A stretch of 64,000 nt of DNA from Caldilineaceae bacterium SB0661_bin_32 (lineage in GTDB: Bacteria > Chloroflexota > Anaerolineae > Caldilineales > Caldilineaceae), in assembly GCA_009841235.1 (NCBI GenBank), contig VXMH01000023.1:1-64000 (forward strand), given 5' to 3'. This document shows, piece after piece, positions 25,350 through 33,514 of this stretch (position 1 is the stretch's first letter; each line of letters starts with the position of its first letter). The translations under genes were made by a program, and so were the position numbers. Below the pieces are notes generated by a model. The model had not been told where the DNA came from, searched no databases, and saw nothing but the letters and a program-made list of their open reading frames with translations.

Positions 25350-26099
25350 ATGAGCGATCGTCTTGCCTACCTCATAATGATTGTCTCAGTACCCATCCTG
25401 TGGGTCCTGGCGATACAGATCACGGGCTTTCCGTCCTTCCTGCTACCGCCGCCAGATATGGTGGCGGACGTGTTGTGGACCGAACGGGAGCTGCTCGCTT
25501 CTCACACGTGGACGACGATCGTCGAGGCGTTGACCGGCTACGCGGTGGCCAATGCGATCGCGATTGCCCTGTCCATCTCGTTCCTCTATCTGCCATGGAT
25601 GGAGTCCCTGGCCCTACCGTGGACTGTCATCATCAAGAACGTCCCCTTTGTGACGATTGCCAGCATCTTGATCATCATTCTGGGTGATACGCCGCTGCCG
25701 AAGATAATAATCGTGGTTCTGATTACGTTTTTCCCGATTCTGGCGAACGTGACAAAAGGGCTGAAATCGGCCGACCCGGTGCTCCTGGACAGGATGCAGA
25801 CTTTGGACTCCAGCCAGTGGGAGGTATTCACGAAGGTGCGCTGGCCGAGCGCGCTCCCCTACTATATTGCCGCTCATGAGATCGCATTCACCGGCAGCAT
25901 CATAGGCGCCGTCGTAGCCGAATGGCTGTTTGCCCGCAAGGGACTCGGCTATCTGATCGTTCAGTCGATGTCGCAGTACCGGGCGGATCGGGTGTGGGCC
26001 GTTACGATGGTGGCCAGTGCGCTCGCGGTCGGCGCCTATCTGCTGGTCAAGATGATCGAGAAGTATCTGTTCCGCTGGCAGGTCGAGGACCTGAGCTGA
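25350..26099 (+). CDS. ABC transporter permease, SsuC/TauC type
   Basis: The 249-residue inner-membrane permease has about six hydrophobic segments and the binding-protein-dependent transport core, with the EAA-loop region DSSQWEVFTKVRWPSALPYYIA near residue 150 and the late AEWLFARKGLGYLI phrase near 190, both characteristic of SsuC/TauC/ThiX-type proteins. It partners the ATPase at 24286 and the two NMT1-type SBPs. The ATG is 311 nt after the ATPase stop, but gene order and family leave little doubt that it is the cognate permease. The substrate is not determinable from this subunit. Confidence 0.9.
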   Translation: MSDRLAYLIMIVSVPILWVLAIQITGFPSFLLPPPDMVADVLWTERELLASHTWTTIVEALTGYAVANAIAIALSISFLYLPWMESLALPWTVIIKNVPFVTIASILIIILGDTPLPKIIIVVLITFFPILANVTKGLKSADPVLLDRMQTLDSSQWEVFTKVRWPSALPYYIAAHEIAFTGSIIGAVVAEWLFARKGLGYLIVQSMSQYRADRVWAVTMVASALAVGAYLLVKMIEKYLFRWQVEDLS

Positions 26100-26136
26100 C
26101 TGCCGGCAGCTCTTTTTCCGCACACTGGAAAGCAAC

Positions 26137-27123
26137 ATGTACCCGACAATAGATCCTGCCGTAAAGTACGACGGGCCTGGCGCCGATTTCGCCTCGTTCA
26201 CCGGAAGTCCCCTCTGGGGATTCGGGATCGACGGCGTGCTCGAACGGGCTGTAGAACAGGGATGGACCGTTTCGAGCAGGGAACGGCTGAACACGCCTTA
26301 CGGGCTTTCCCCGCTGGTCGTCCACCTGGTCGCGCCAAACGGGCGCGACGTGATCTGGATTCCCTCCTACGGCGAGGTCCTGGGAGAGGATTCGCTCTAC
26401 CATCTCAATTTCGAAAAATGTTTCTGGGTGATCTGGCAGGCAGGGGTGAAGGTGATGATGGTGGGCGGCACGTCCGGGATTGCCGACTGGCGCCAGGGCG
26501 ACATCGCCGTCCGTCCCGGCGACGTCGTGCTGCCGTGGAGTTTCTACACGCGGCCGGTGCATCGCGGACTGCCAGGCACGCAGTTTGAGAGCATGTGGTC
26601 CAAGTGCCGCTTCCTGCTGGGCGATCCCTTTTGCCCTGAGCTGCAGACGCTAATGGCGTCGAAACTGGCGCCCTATGCTCGAAGCGGCCAGATCAGAAAG
26701 GTGCGAACGCCCGACGACACCCGCGTCGCGATGATCGTGCCGGAATCGATAACTTTCGAGACCGATTTCGACATTCTGCACTGGATGGCCGTCACCAAGA
26801 GCGCTTCCGAATTCCAGCCGGACCGGCCACCCATCGTTACCCTGCACGGCGACTGCCTCAACCCGCTTCTCTCCCGTTACCTTGGCATCCATGTTCTCTA
26901 CTACCACATGGTAAGCAACTACGCTCACGGGTTGGAGCCGGAGCACGACATTCACAGTACCATCAACCACCTGTACACCGAGGTATTTCCTGAAATCGCA
27001 CTGTCCCTGGAACTGGAGCTGCTGGCTTCGATGCCGGTTCCGGACGGCAGCGGCTGCCAATGCACAACCAGCCTGGGCGTTGCGCCGCCGGTTTTCAGTC
27101 AATCCCTTACCCAACCGGTATGA
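26137..27123 (+). CDS. Nucleoside/MTA phosphorylase-like protein, divergent copy
   Basis: This 328-residue protein resembles the PNP/MTAP fold but is divergent. Supporting phrases are QAGVKVMMVGGTSGI near residue 102, DIAVRPGDVVLPWSFYTR near 124, and LGDPFCPELQTLM near 165, which matches the DPFCP element of MTAP and of the next gene. The second half has SITFETDFDILHWM near 208 in place of the usual G-x-R-F-E-T segment and LHGDCLNPLLSRYLGIHVLYYHMVSNYAHG near 240. Key residues may therefore differ, and it may bind without phosphorolysis or use another ligand. It sits 37 nt after the permease. Confidence 0.6.
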   Translation: MYPTIDPAVKYDGPGADFASFTGSPLWGFGIDGVLERAVEQGWTVSSRERLNTPYGLSPLVVHLVAPNGRDVIWIPSYGEVLGEDSLYHLNFEKCFWVIWQAGVKVMMVGGTSGIADWRQGDIAVRPGDVVLPWSFYTRPVHRGLPGTQFESMWSKCRFLLGDPFCPELQTLMASKLAPYARSGQIRKVRTPDDTRVAMIVPESITFETDFDILHWMAVTKSASEFQPDRPPIVTLHGDCLNPLLSRYLGIHVLYYHMVSNYAHGLEPEHDIHSTINHLYTEVFPEIALSLELELLASMPVPDGSGCQCTTSLGVAPPVFSQSLTQPV

Positions 27124-27212
27124 CGTCCTTGGCTCCGTCACAGTTAAGATGAGCCCGGTAAAAAAGAGCCGCGTTCGCAAAAAACAACCAGGAAAAGAAC
27201 AGGAAGGATACA

Positions 27213-28112
27213 GTGACGACGATTCCATCAGCCAGCTATGCTTTGATAGGCGGCTCCGGCACCTGGGGGGCTCGATTTCCCGAGGACCTGGAGATGCCCA
27301 ATGTTGAACTGACCGGCTACTTTGAGTCGTTCGACACGCCGTTTGGCCGGACTGCGCCGTTCAAGCTGCTGCGCATCGGCGGTCAGAACATCTTGCGCAC
27401 AGCCATGCACGGCATGTGGGACCACGCAGGGGGACAGGGTTCGAGGCCGCGAACGCCGTGGCTGGCGGCGAAACAGGTGGGCTGGGTGCTGGAACAGGCC
27501 GGGGTCCAGTGGGCCATGGTCGAGGCATCGGTGGGCGGCATTCAGAGACCGGACAGGCCGGGCGAGCCGCTGCCGCCCTGGAGCATCACGATCAACACTG
27601 ACTACATGATGTTTTTCCGTCCTGAAGACGACCAGCCCTTCTTCGGCGGGCGCAAGCGGTCGGCGCGGTTCAAGGACCCTTTCTGTCCTATCATGAGTGA
27701 ACACCTCTACCAGGCTGCGAAGGAGGAGCCGAAGTTTGCAGGCGTTTACAAGGACAGCGTCTACGTCTGTACGGCCTGGGGGCGCTTTGAAACTGCCAAG
27801 GAGATCCAGGTCTACGCTGAGATGGGGGCGCACGTTGTGGGTCATACGCTGGCGCATGAACTGCCGGTCTTCCGCAAGGCGGGCGTACGCCTTGCCTCGG
27901 TGGGGATCATCTCCAACCATGCTGAGGGTAGAGACGAGTGGGTTGGTGACAATGCGGATGCGATGGCCGATTTCTACTTCAGCTGTCCTCACTATTTGGG
28001 GCCGGTTATGGCCAACGCCATGCAGGCGCTGATCGAGAGCGGCGTGACGCCGCCCGAGGATCCGGACATATACCTCTACGGACTGGGACAGTTCCCGGTT
28101 GAAGGCGCTTAG
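27213..28112 (+). CDS. MTA/purine nucleoside phosphorylase-family protein
   Basis: The 299-residue product follows the MTAP/PNP pattern: ALIGGSGTWG at residues 8-17, the early R-T-A-x-HGMWDH where MTAP has RHGR-x-H-x-x-P, VEASVGGI near 107, KDPFCPIMSEHLYQAA near 152, and WGRFETAKEIQVYAEMGAHVVGHT near 190. Such enzymes split a nucleoside with phosphate to base and sugar 1-phosphate. The start is GTG at 27213, with AAGGA 5 nt upstream. Together with the preceding paralog and the NMT1-type importer it suggests uptake and cleavage of a nucleoside-like compound. An altered His-phosphate region leaves the exact chemistry open. Confidence 0.72.
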   Translation: MTTIPSASYALIGGSGTWGARFPEDLEMPNVELTGYFESFDTPFGRTAPFKLLRIGGQNILRTAMHGMWDHAGGQGSRPRTPWLAAKQVGWVLEQAGVQWAMVEASVGGIQRPDRPGEPLPPWSITINTDYMMFFRPEDDQPFFGGRKRSARFKDPFCPIMSEHLYQAAKEEPKFAGVYKDSVYVCTAWGRFETAKEIQVYAEMGAHVVGHTLAHELPVFRKAGVRLASVGIISNHAEGRDEWVGDNADAMADFYFSCPHYLGPVMANAMQALIESGVTPPEDPDIYLYGLGQFPVEGA

Positions 28113-28146
28113 GTTCCGTTGACGTTTTGGGGAGGTCGTTCAGAAT
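28112..28146 (+). repeat. Imperfect direct repeat, copy 2
   Basis: The element begins GGTTCCGTTGACGTTTTGGG and continues with GAGGTCGTTC. It starts within the final bases of the preceding stop codon and is about 85 percent identical to 25075-25109 over 34 nt. Confidence 0.6.
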
Positions 28147-28235
28147 CGCAGCGGTAGAGTTGTACACTTGATCAACTGTACCTGGAATCCAAGTCTCCCA
28201 CTACTTTCGAACTTCGCCGGGTTATCCAAGGTCGC

Positions 28236-29594
28236 ATGAACTATCAGCCGAATATTCTCCTGTTTGTCACCGACGATCATGGGCAGTGGGCGAGCGGGGC
28301 TTACGGCAACCAGGAGGTGATCACACCGAACCTGGACCGGCTGGCGGCTTCGGGTGTCGTGATGGAGAATGCCTTTACGCCGACACCGGTCTGTTCGCCG
28401 GCGCGCGCATCGCTGCTGACAGGACTGACGCCCTCGCAGCACGGTATCCACGATTACATTGCTATGGCGTTTGACCGGGGGCCGCGGCTGGCAGGGGAAA
28501 GGACTCTGCCGCAGCTGCTGCAGGAGGCTGGTTACCGGACGGGGCTTGCAGGCAAGTGGCATGCCGGCAATGAGGACGCGCCCGCGCCCGGTTTCAGCTC
28601 CTGGTTCAGTGTGGGAAGCGCCTACCCACTTCTCCACGAAGGGACGCGTGATTTCTGCAACAAGGGCCGGATGGAGACATTCAGCGGCTATACCGACGAC
28701 ATTATCGCCGACGAGGCTGTCAAGTTTGTAACGGCGGAAGATGAGCGCCCGTTCTTCCTGCTTGTCGGACTGACTGCAACACATGGCCCCTGGAGCGGGC
28801 ACCCGAAGAGGTTGACCGAACTGTATCGCGGCGCCACTTTTGTGGACATTCCGCAGAACGAATCCTATGCGTTTGGAGAACAGGCGCTGGAGTCTTTGCG
28901 CGTGGACCGCGGCCGCGAGCGCGAAGCGCAGGTCCAGTATTATGCCGCGGTCAGCCATGTAGACGAAATAGTCGGGCGACTATTGAAGGCAGTTGACGAA
29001 ACCGGCAAGCAGAACAACACGCTGGTGGTATACACGTCGGATCATGGGCTGAACTGCGGGCATCACGGCATATGGGGCAAGGGAAACGGGACGCGGCCGC
29101 TGAACATGGTGGAGGAGTCGATTCGCGTGCCCTTGATTCTGAGCCGGCCGGGCGTTTTGCCGGCAGGCGTGCGGCGCGAGGAACCGGTTGATCACCTGGA
29201 CCTGTTCCAGACGCTGGCGGAAGCGGGGAAGGCGAAGTTACCCTCCGGCGCCGACTACGCCGGCAGAAGCATGCGGCCTCTTTTGCTCGAGCCGGAAGAG
29301 GGCGGGTACTGGCGAGACGTTCAGTTTGGCGAGTACGGAACGGTGCGCATGGCGCGAACGCGCCGGTACAAGCTCGTTCGCAGGCACCCGAGCGGACCCC
29401 ACGAACTCTTCGACCTGGAGACCGATCCGCGCGAGAGCCGCAGCCTCTTCGACAGCGCCTCGCACCGGGCCGTTTCATCTGAGCTACTGCGTCTGATGGA
29501 AAGGCACTTTCGCCGTTACGCAAGGGCAGACAGGAATGGTACCCTGGGCGCGGCGTTACCCCAGCACAACATGACCGAAGCCTGGCGGGTCTAG
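28236..29594 (+). CDS. Sulfatase (formylglycine-dependent type I)
   Basis: The 452-residue enzyme has the sulfatase N-terminus NILLFVTDDHGQWASGAYGN, with the DD metal ligands near residue 13, and the C-x-P-x-R modification motif as CSPARAS with Cys53 for formylglycine formation. A second metal and substrate region is TSDHGLNCGHHGIWGKGNG near 268. The C-terminal strands contain YKLVRRHPSGPHELFDLETDPRE, a common sulfatase end. No signal peptide is seen, so it may act in the cytoplasm after transport. It requires a formylglycine-generating enzyme encoded elsewhere. Its TAG stop is embedded in the stop of the convergent MFS gene. Target sulfate ester is unknown. Confidence 0.9.
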   Translation: MNYQPNILLFVTDDHGQWASGAYGNQEVITPNLDRLAASGVVMENAFTPTPVCSPARASLLTGLTPSQHGIHDYIAMAFDRGPRLAGERTLPQLLQEAGYRTGLAGKWHAGNEDAPAPGFSSWFSVGSAYPLLHEGTRDFCNKGRMETFSGYTDDIIADEAVKFVTAEDERPFFLLVGLTATHGPWSGHPKRLTELYRGATFVDIPQNESYAFGEQALESLRVDRGREREAQVQYYAAVSHVDEIVGRLLKAVDETGKQNNTLVVYTSDHGLNCGHHGIWGKGNGTRPLNMVEESIRVPLILSRPGVLPAGVRREEPVDHLDLFQTLAEAGKAKLPSGADYAGRSMRPLLLEPEEGGYWRDVQFGEYGTVRMARTRRYKLVRRHPSGPHELFDLETDPRESRSLFDSASHRAVSSELLRLMERHFRRYARADRNGTLGAALPQHNMTEAWRV

Positions 29595-31018
29595 GCCGGC
29601 TTTTCAGGCCTGGACTTCAGCGACCAGAGCAGGGTTGCCCCGATCACAACAGCTACGATAAAGAATTGTAGTCGGTAGGCCTGACTGATGGCGAGAGGGG
29701 AGGCGTCGATCACGTCGACGGGCATGCCGGCAGAGCGGGCTACGTTGCTGGCAAAAACAGCACCGAGCAGAGCGATTCCGGTTGTCTGACCAACCATTCG
29801 AGTCAGTCCAATCAAGCCGGAGGCGACGCCAAGCCGGGCCGGAGGCGCCGCGGCCATGATGACTGTGCTGTTGGGGCTCATGAAGAGGCCGATGCCGATG
29901 CCCATGGGCAATATGCGCAGGAGGAAGCCAAGCTGGCTGTTGTTCAGGTGGACAGTGCTGGCGACGAGGAAACCAGCCAGGAGAACTGCCAGTCCGATCA
30001 GGGTTACGCGATGGGCGCCGAGGCGGTCGGCGAGATAGCCGGCGGCAGGGGCTATCAGCGCGATTTCGATAGATACGATTGCCATCACGAAGCCGACCTG
30101 CAGGATGGTGAGGCCAAGCGCAAGTTGCATAAAGAAAGGCAGCAGGAAAGTGACGCCGGAGGTTGCGATGCCGGCGAGTCCGGCAAGCGCGATGTGGAGA
30201 CTGAACGGCCGACTGCGAAAGAGCTCAAAGTCCAGCACGGGATGGGCGACCCGGCGTTCGGCGAAGAGAAAGGACGCAAGCCCGACTGCGCTGACAGCGA
30301 AGAGAAGAAGGACGTATATGTGGGCAAAGCCGATGAGCTGGCCGTAGGAGAGACCGAGCGAAAGCGTACACATGGTCACGCCGATCAGCGCCGCGCCGAG
30401 GAAGTCAAAGCGTTGGGCCGTGCCGGACGGCGCAAGGGCGGGGATGTAGCGGGCGGCCAACAGCGCGGCCAAGAGAGCGAAAGGGACCAGAATGAAAAAG
30501 GCGATGCGCCAGCCATAGGCGCCAATCAGAAAGCCGCCAAGAATCGGGCCCACGAAGTGTCCGAAGGAGTTGGCGCCGGCAGCGATGCCCAGCACACGCC
30601 CCTTTTCGGTATCGGGAAAGATTTCGGCGACGATGGCCATTGAGAGGACGGTGACGACGGCGGCGCCGGCGGACTGAAGAACGCGGAAACCGATAAGGAA
30701 GTAGACGTTGGGGGAAAGGGCGCACAGCAGAGAGGCCAGACCAAAAGAGAGATGCCCGAAAATGAAGATGCGTCTCTTGCCGAACATGTCGGCCAGCCGG
30801 CCGACGCTCAGCATGACAACTGACAGAGTAATCTGGAAGCTGAGCAGCACCCACTGAATGGTGGTAAAGTTGGCGCCCAGTTCCTGGGACAGGGTTGGCA
30901 GAGCAGCCTGAATAGTGCTCTGGTTAAGGGCCTGGACGAGGATCCCGGCGATTACTGCAAGCAGGGCCACCCACTTGCGGGTACGGGCGGCTTCTACAGT
31001 CGGGACATTTCTGTTCAT
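29591..31018 (-). CDS. MFS transporter, DHA2/EmrB-like (14 segments)
   Basis: The 475-residue membrane carrier has the major facilitator layout. Motif A-like GRLADMFGKRRIF occurs near residue 78 and the motif C-like GANSFGHFVGPILGGFLIGAYGW near 150. About 14 hydrophobic segments are present, as in DHA2 drug/H+ antiporters. DHA2 proteins usually expel drugs or metabolites by proton exchange. It is the last gene of the minus-strand region 3 run and ends convergently with the sulfatase gene, the stop codons overlapping by 3 nt (29591-29594). The gap to the M20 gene upstream is 97 nt. The cargo is unknown. Confidence 0.88.
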   Translation of the reverse strand: MNRNVPTVEAARTRKWVALLAVIAGILVQALNQSTIQAALPTLSQELGANFTTIQWVLLSFQITLSVVMLSVGRLADMFGKRRIFIFGHLSFGLASLLCALSPNVYFLIGFRVLQSAGAAVVTVLSMAIVAEIFPDTEKGRVLGIAAGANSFGHFVGPILGGFLIGAYGWRIAFFILVPFALLAALLAARYIPALAPSGTAQRFDFLGAALIGVTMCTLSLGLSYGQLIGFAHIYVLLLFAVSAVGLASFLFAERRVAHPVLDFELFRSRPFSLHIALAGLAGIATSGVTFLLPFFMQLALGLTILQVGFVMAIVSIEIALIAPAAGYLADRLGAHRVTLIGLAVLLAGFLVASTVHLNNSQLGFLLRILPMGIGIGLFMSPNSTVIMAAAPPARLGVASGLIGLTRMVGQTTGIALLGAVFASNVARSAGMPVDVIDASPLAISQAYRLQFFIVAVVIGATLLWSLKSRPEKPA

Positions 31019-31115
31019 GTAGGGCCCAGACCCGGCAGGAAGAAGGCATGCCGGCGTTACCTGCTGTCAGGCAAAGCGGAAATGTCCGTCCACATCAAGA
31101 CGCGACAGGCAGGAG

Positions 31116-32468
31116 CTACAGGTTGCCGATCGCCTGGATCAGGTGGCCGGTGTAGAGAATTGACCGCATGTAATCTTCGACGAAAATGTTTTCGTTGGGC
31201 GCGTGGAGATTTGAATTGGGGTTCCCGACGCCGCCGCCCGAGATGCCGGGGATTCCGAAGGTCCCGCACAGCTGGTACATCGGTCCGCCGCCGGCTGAAG
31301 AGGGATATACGACCGGCTCGGCGCCGAAGATGTCGCGGGCCACGGAGATGCTGGCCTGGACCCAGGGATGGTCGACCTGCGACCGGTAGGGCCAGAGCTG
31401 CGCCAGGAGCTCGACGTTGACGTCGGTGAATCCGCGGCGGTCGAGGTGCTCTCTGACAAGGCGGAGCACCAGTTCGGGGTTCAGGTCGGGGACAAGACGG
31501 AAATCGACCTTGGCCGAGGCCTGGTTGGGAAGGACGGTCTTGAGACCGGGGCCGGTGTAGCCGGTCAGGAAGCCGCAGATGGTACAGGTCGGGTCGAACA
31601 GGAGCTGCTTGACAATGTCCGGACCGGTTGCTCCCTTCAGAAACGAACTGATGCCGAAGTCCTGCTTGTTCTGCTCCTCATCGAAGGGGATCCCCCGGAT
31701 GTATTCCAACTCGTCTGCGGTGGGCTTTACAACGTGGTCCATGAGGCCGTCAACGGTGATGTTCTCGTTCTCGTCTTTGAGGCTGGCGAGTGCCCAGATG
31801 AGCCGCCATGCCGGATTGCCGACGATGGGGGCATTCATGGAGTGGAGATCGCTGCTTGCGCCGCTGACGGAAAGGCCGAGGTAGGCGATTCCTTTCATGC
31901 CGAGAGAGATGACCGGCCTGCCGGCGCCGTCCCGCCTTCCCCCTTCCCACAGGCAGGCGTCGGCGCCATCCAGGAGATCGCGATTTTCCTCGACGAAGCG
32001 GCCCAGGTTGGGGCTGCCGATCTCCTCCTCTCCCTCGACGATCCACTTGATGCGGAAGGGCAGATCGCCGATCTCCTGCTGGTAGGCCTCGATGGCCTGG
32101 ACGCGCGCCATCCAGGGGCCCTTGTTGTCGGAGACGCCGCGGGCCCAGACGCGGCCGTCGCGGATCTCGGCGTCGAAGGGGCCGGAATCCCACAGGTCCA
32201 GGGGTTCAGGCGGCTGGACGTCGTAGTGGTTGTAGATCATTAACGTCTTGTCGCCGGACCCCATTTCACCGTAGACGACGGGCGCCCCACCGTCTACGGA
32301 GATAACTCTGGACTCGAATCCAACGTTGCGCAGCCGGTCGCTGACCCATTCGGCGGTCTCATCTATGCCTATATCCTGCGCGATTATGCTTGGTTTGCGG
32401 CAGAACTCCTGGAGTTCAGCGAGAAAGCGCTCCTGATTGTCCTGGACGTTGGCTTCAAAGCGGTCCAT
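31116..32468 (-). CDS. M20-family metallopeptidase (dipeptidase/deacylase)
   Basis: The 450-residue two-domain zinc hydrolase shows H-x-D in YNHYDVQPPEPLDLW near residue 83, the bridging Asp in GVSDNKGPWMARVQ near 114, the general base EE in VEGEEEIGSPNLG near 148, and a late His in the lid/active region. The dimerisation domain spans about 200-340. M20 relatives hydrolyse dipeptides, N-acyl amino acids or carbamoyl groups. I chose the ATG at 32468, with AGGAGA 6 nt upstream, rather than one 63 nt earlier. It follows the racemase and transport genes, fitting a role in releasing amino acids from an imported amide or peptide. Confidence 0.9.
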   Translation of the reverse strand: MDRFEANVQDNQERFLAELQEFCRKPSIIAQDIGIDETAEWVSDRLRNVGFESRVISVDGGAPVVYGEMGSGDKTLMIYNHYDVQPPEPLDLWDSGPFDAEIRDGRVWARGVSDNKGPWMARVQAIEAYQQEIGDLPFRIKWIVEGEEEIGSPNLGRFVEENRDLLDGADACLWEGGRRDGAGRPVISLGMKGIAYLGLSVSGASSDLHSMNAPIVGNPAWRLIWALASLKDENENITVDGLMDHVVKPTADELEYIRGIPFDEEQNKQDFGISSFLKGATGPDIVKQLLFDPTCTICGFLTGYTGPGLKTVLPNQASAKVDFRLVPDLNPELVLRLVREHLDRRGFTDVNVELLAQLWPYRSQVDHPWVQASISVARDIFGAEPVVYPSSAGGGPMYQLCGTFGIPGISGGGVGNPNSNLHAPNENIFVEDYMRSILYTGHLIQAIGNL

Positions 32469-32625
32469 GGGGATCTCCTGTGGTTCGATTGCAGGGGTTG
32501 CCAGGGGCAGATTGTTGCGCTGCCCCTGCAATTGTCTCTATGGATATTTTCCTTATCCGAAAGATGGTCTTCAGTTCTTGCGAAAGCGGTCCGTTTTTTT
32601 TCGACAACCGACTATTGAACGGTTG

Positions 32626-33420
32626 TCAATTCAACGAGGGGACGGCTTCGGCCGCAACAGGGAAACGGGCGTGTCGGGCAAACGAGAGCTGAAGCTGATA
32701 CTCGTTGTAGTACCTGCGTGTGGCTGCGACCATTTCGATATACTTGAGCGCGGTGATCATCGGATCGAGCACAGTAACAGGTACGGCGCGGGCGACAGGT
32801 TCAAGAAGCCCTGACCAGAGTGTGCAGGCGAAAAAGACGGCAGAAGCGCCATCCTCTTCGAGCGCGAGTCTGGCCTGATCGACGCCGTCTTCACGTGCCG
32901 CCCGGTCCATTTCCGCCACAACGATGCGGCGCAGCTCCGACTCATCCTCCTCAAACAGCCGCATGGCCATATCGGCATCGGGATGGGCGAAATGTGCCTC
33001 CCGCACGCCGGCCAGCCAGGGGGCCATATTGTATCTGTGGACCAGGTGGTTCCAGGAGCTGCCGTTCTTTCTCCCGGCGATAATTGTCACCCGGCCCAGT
33101 GCGGGCGCGGTGTGTGCCAGAGCTTCGAAGGGGCCAGAGACGGGGATATTGACGAGTCTCTTGGCATCTTCAACGCCCGGGTCGGCACAGCAGCCAATCG
33201 AAATGCCGTCGAACCCTTCTTTTTCGCCTTCAGTGACAGCATGGAGGAGCTGATTGGTGAAGTAGGCTGCAGGGGGAAGGTAGGGGGTCTTGGGAACATC
33301 CTTCAGACTCCTGACAACCAGCTCGGTGTCCGGGCAGGCGGCGGGCTGCAGGATGTTATAGGTGTACTCGTCGTACATGTCCGTCCCGAGCGGATTGATG
33401 TACAGGATTCGGGTTGTCAT
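32626..33420 (-). CDS. Asp/Glu/hydantoin racemase-family protein
   Basis: The 264-residue protein starts with RILYINPLGTDMYDEYTYNI, and has GISIGCCADPGVEDAKRLVNIPVSG near residue 75, followed by VFFACTLWSG near 195. The two Cys, in CCADPG and ACTLW, match the catalytic pair of the Asp/Glu/hydantoin racemase family, closest in wording to hydantoin racemase (CxDPG). Reactions in the family include racemisation of hydantoins, Asp or Glu, and cis-trans isomerisation of maleate. Next to NicX-like genes and an amidase-like M20 gene it could handle a ring-opened amide or acid. I cannot choose between these activities. Confidence 0.85.
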   Translation of the reverse strand: MTTRILYINPLGTDMYDEYTYNILQPAACPDTELVVRSLKDVPKTPYLPPAAYFTNQLLHAVTEGEKEGFDGISIGCCADPGVEDAKRLVNIPVSGPFEALAHTAPALGRVTIIAGRKNGSSWNHLVHRYNMAPWLAGVREAHFAHPDADMAMRLFEEDESELRRIVVAEMDRAAREDGVDQARLALEEDGASAVFFACTLWSGLLEPVARAVPVTVLDPMITALKYIEMVAATRRYYNEYQLQLSFARHARFPVAAEAVPSLN

Positions 33421-33514
33421 GAGACTGCTCCTTGCTGAAATTGGGTCTGCACATTCGGCGGAACCGCCGCGTTAACCGGTCAGACTGAAGTTTAGTTCAT
33501 ATCGTCGTATTCAA

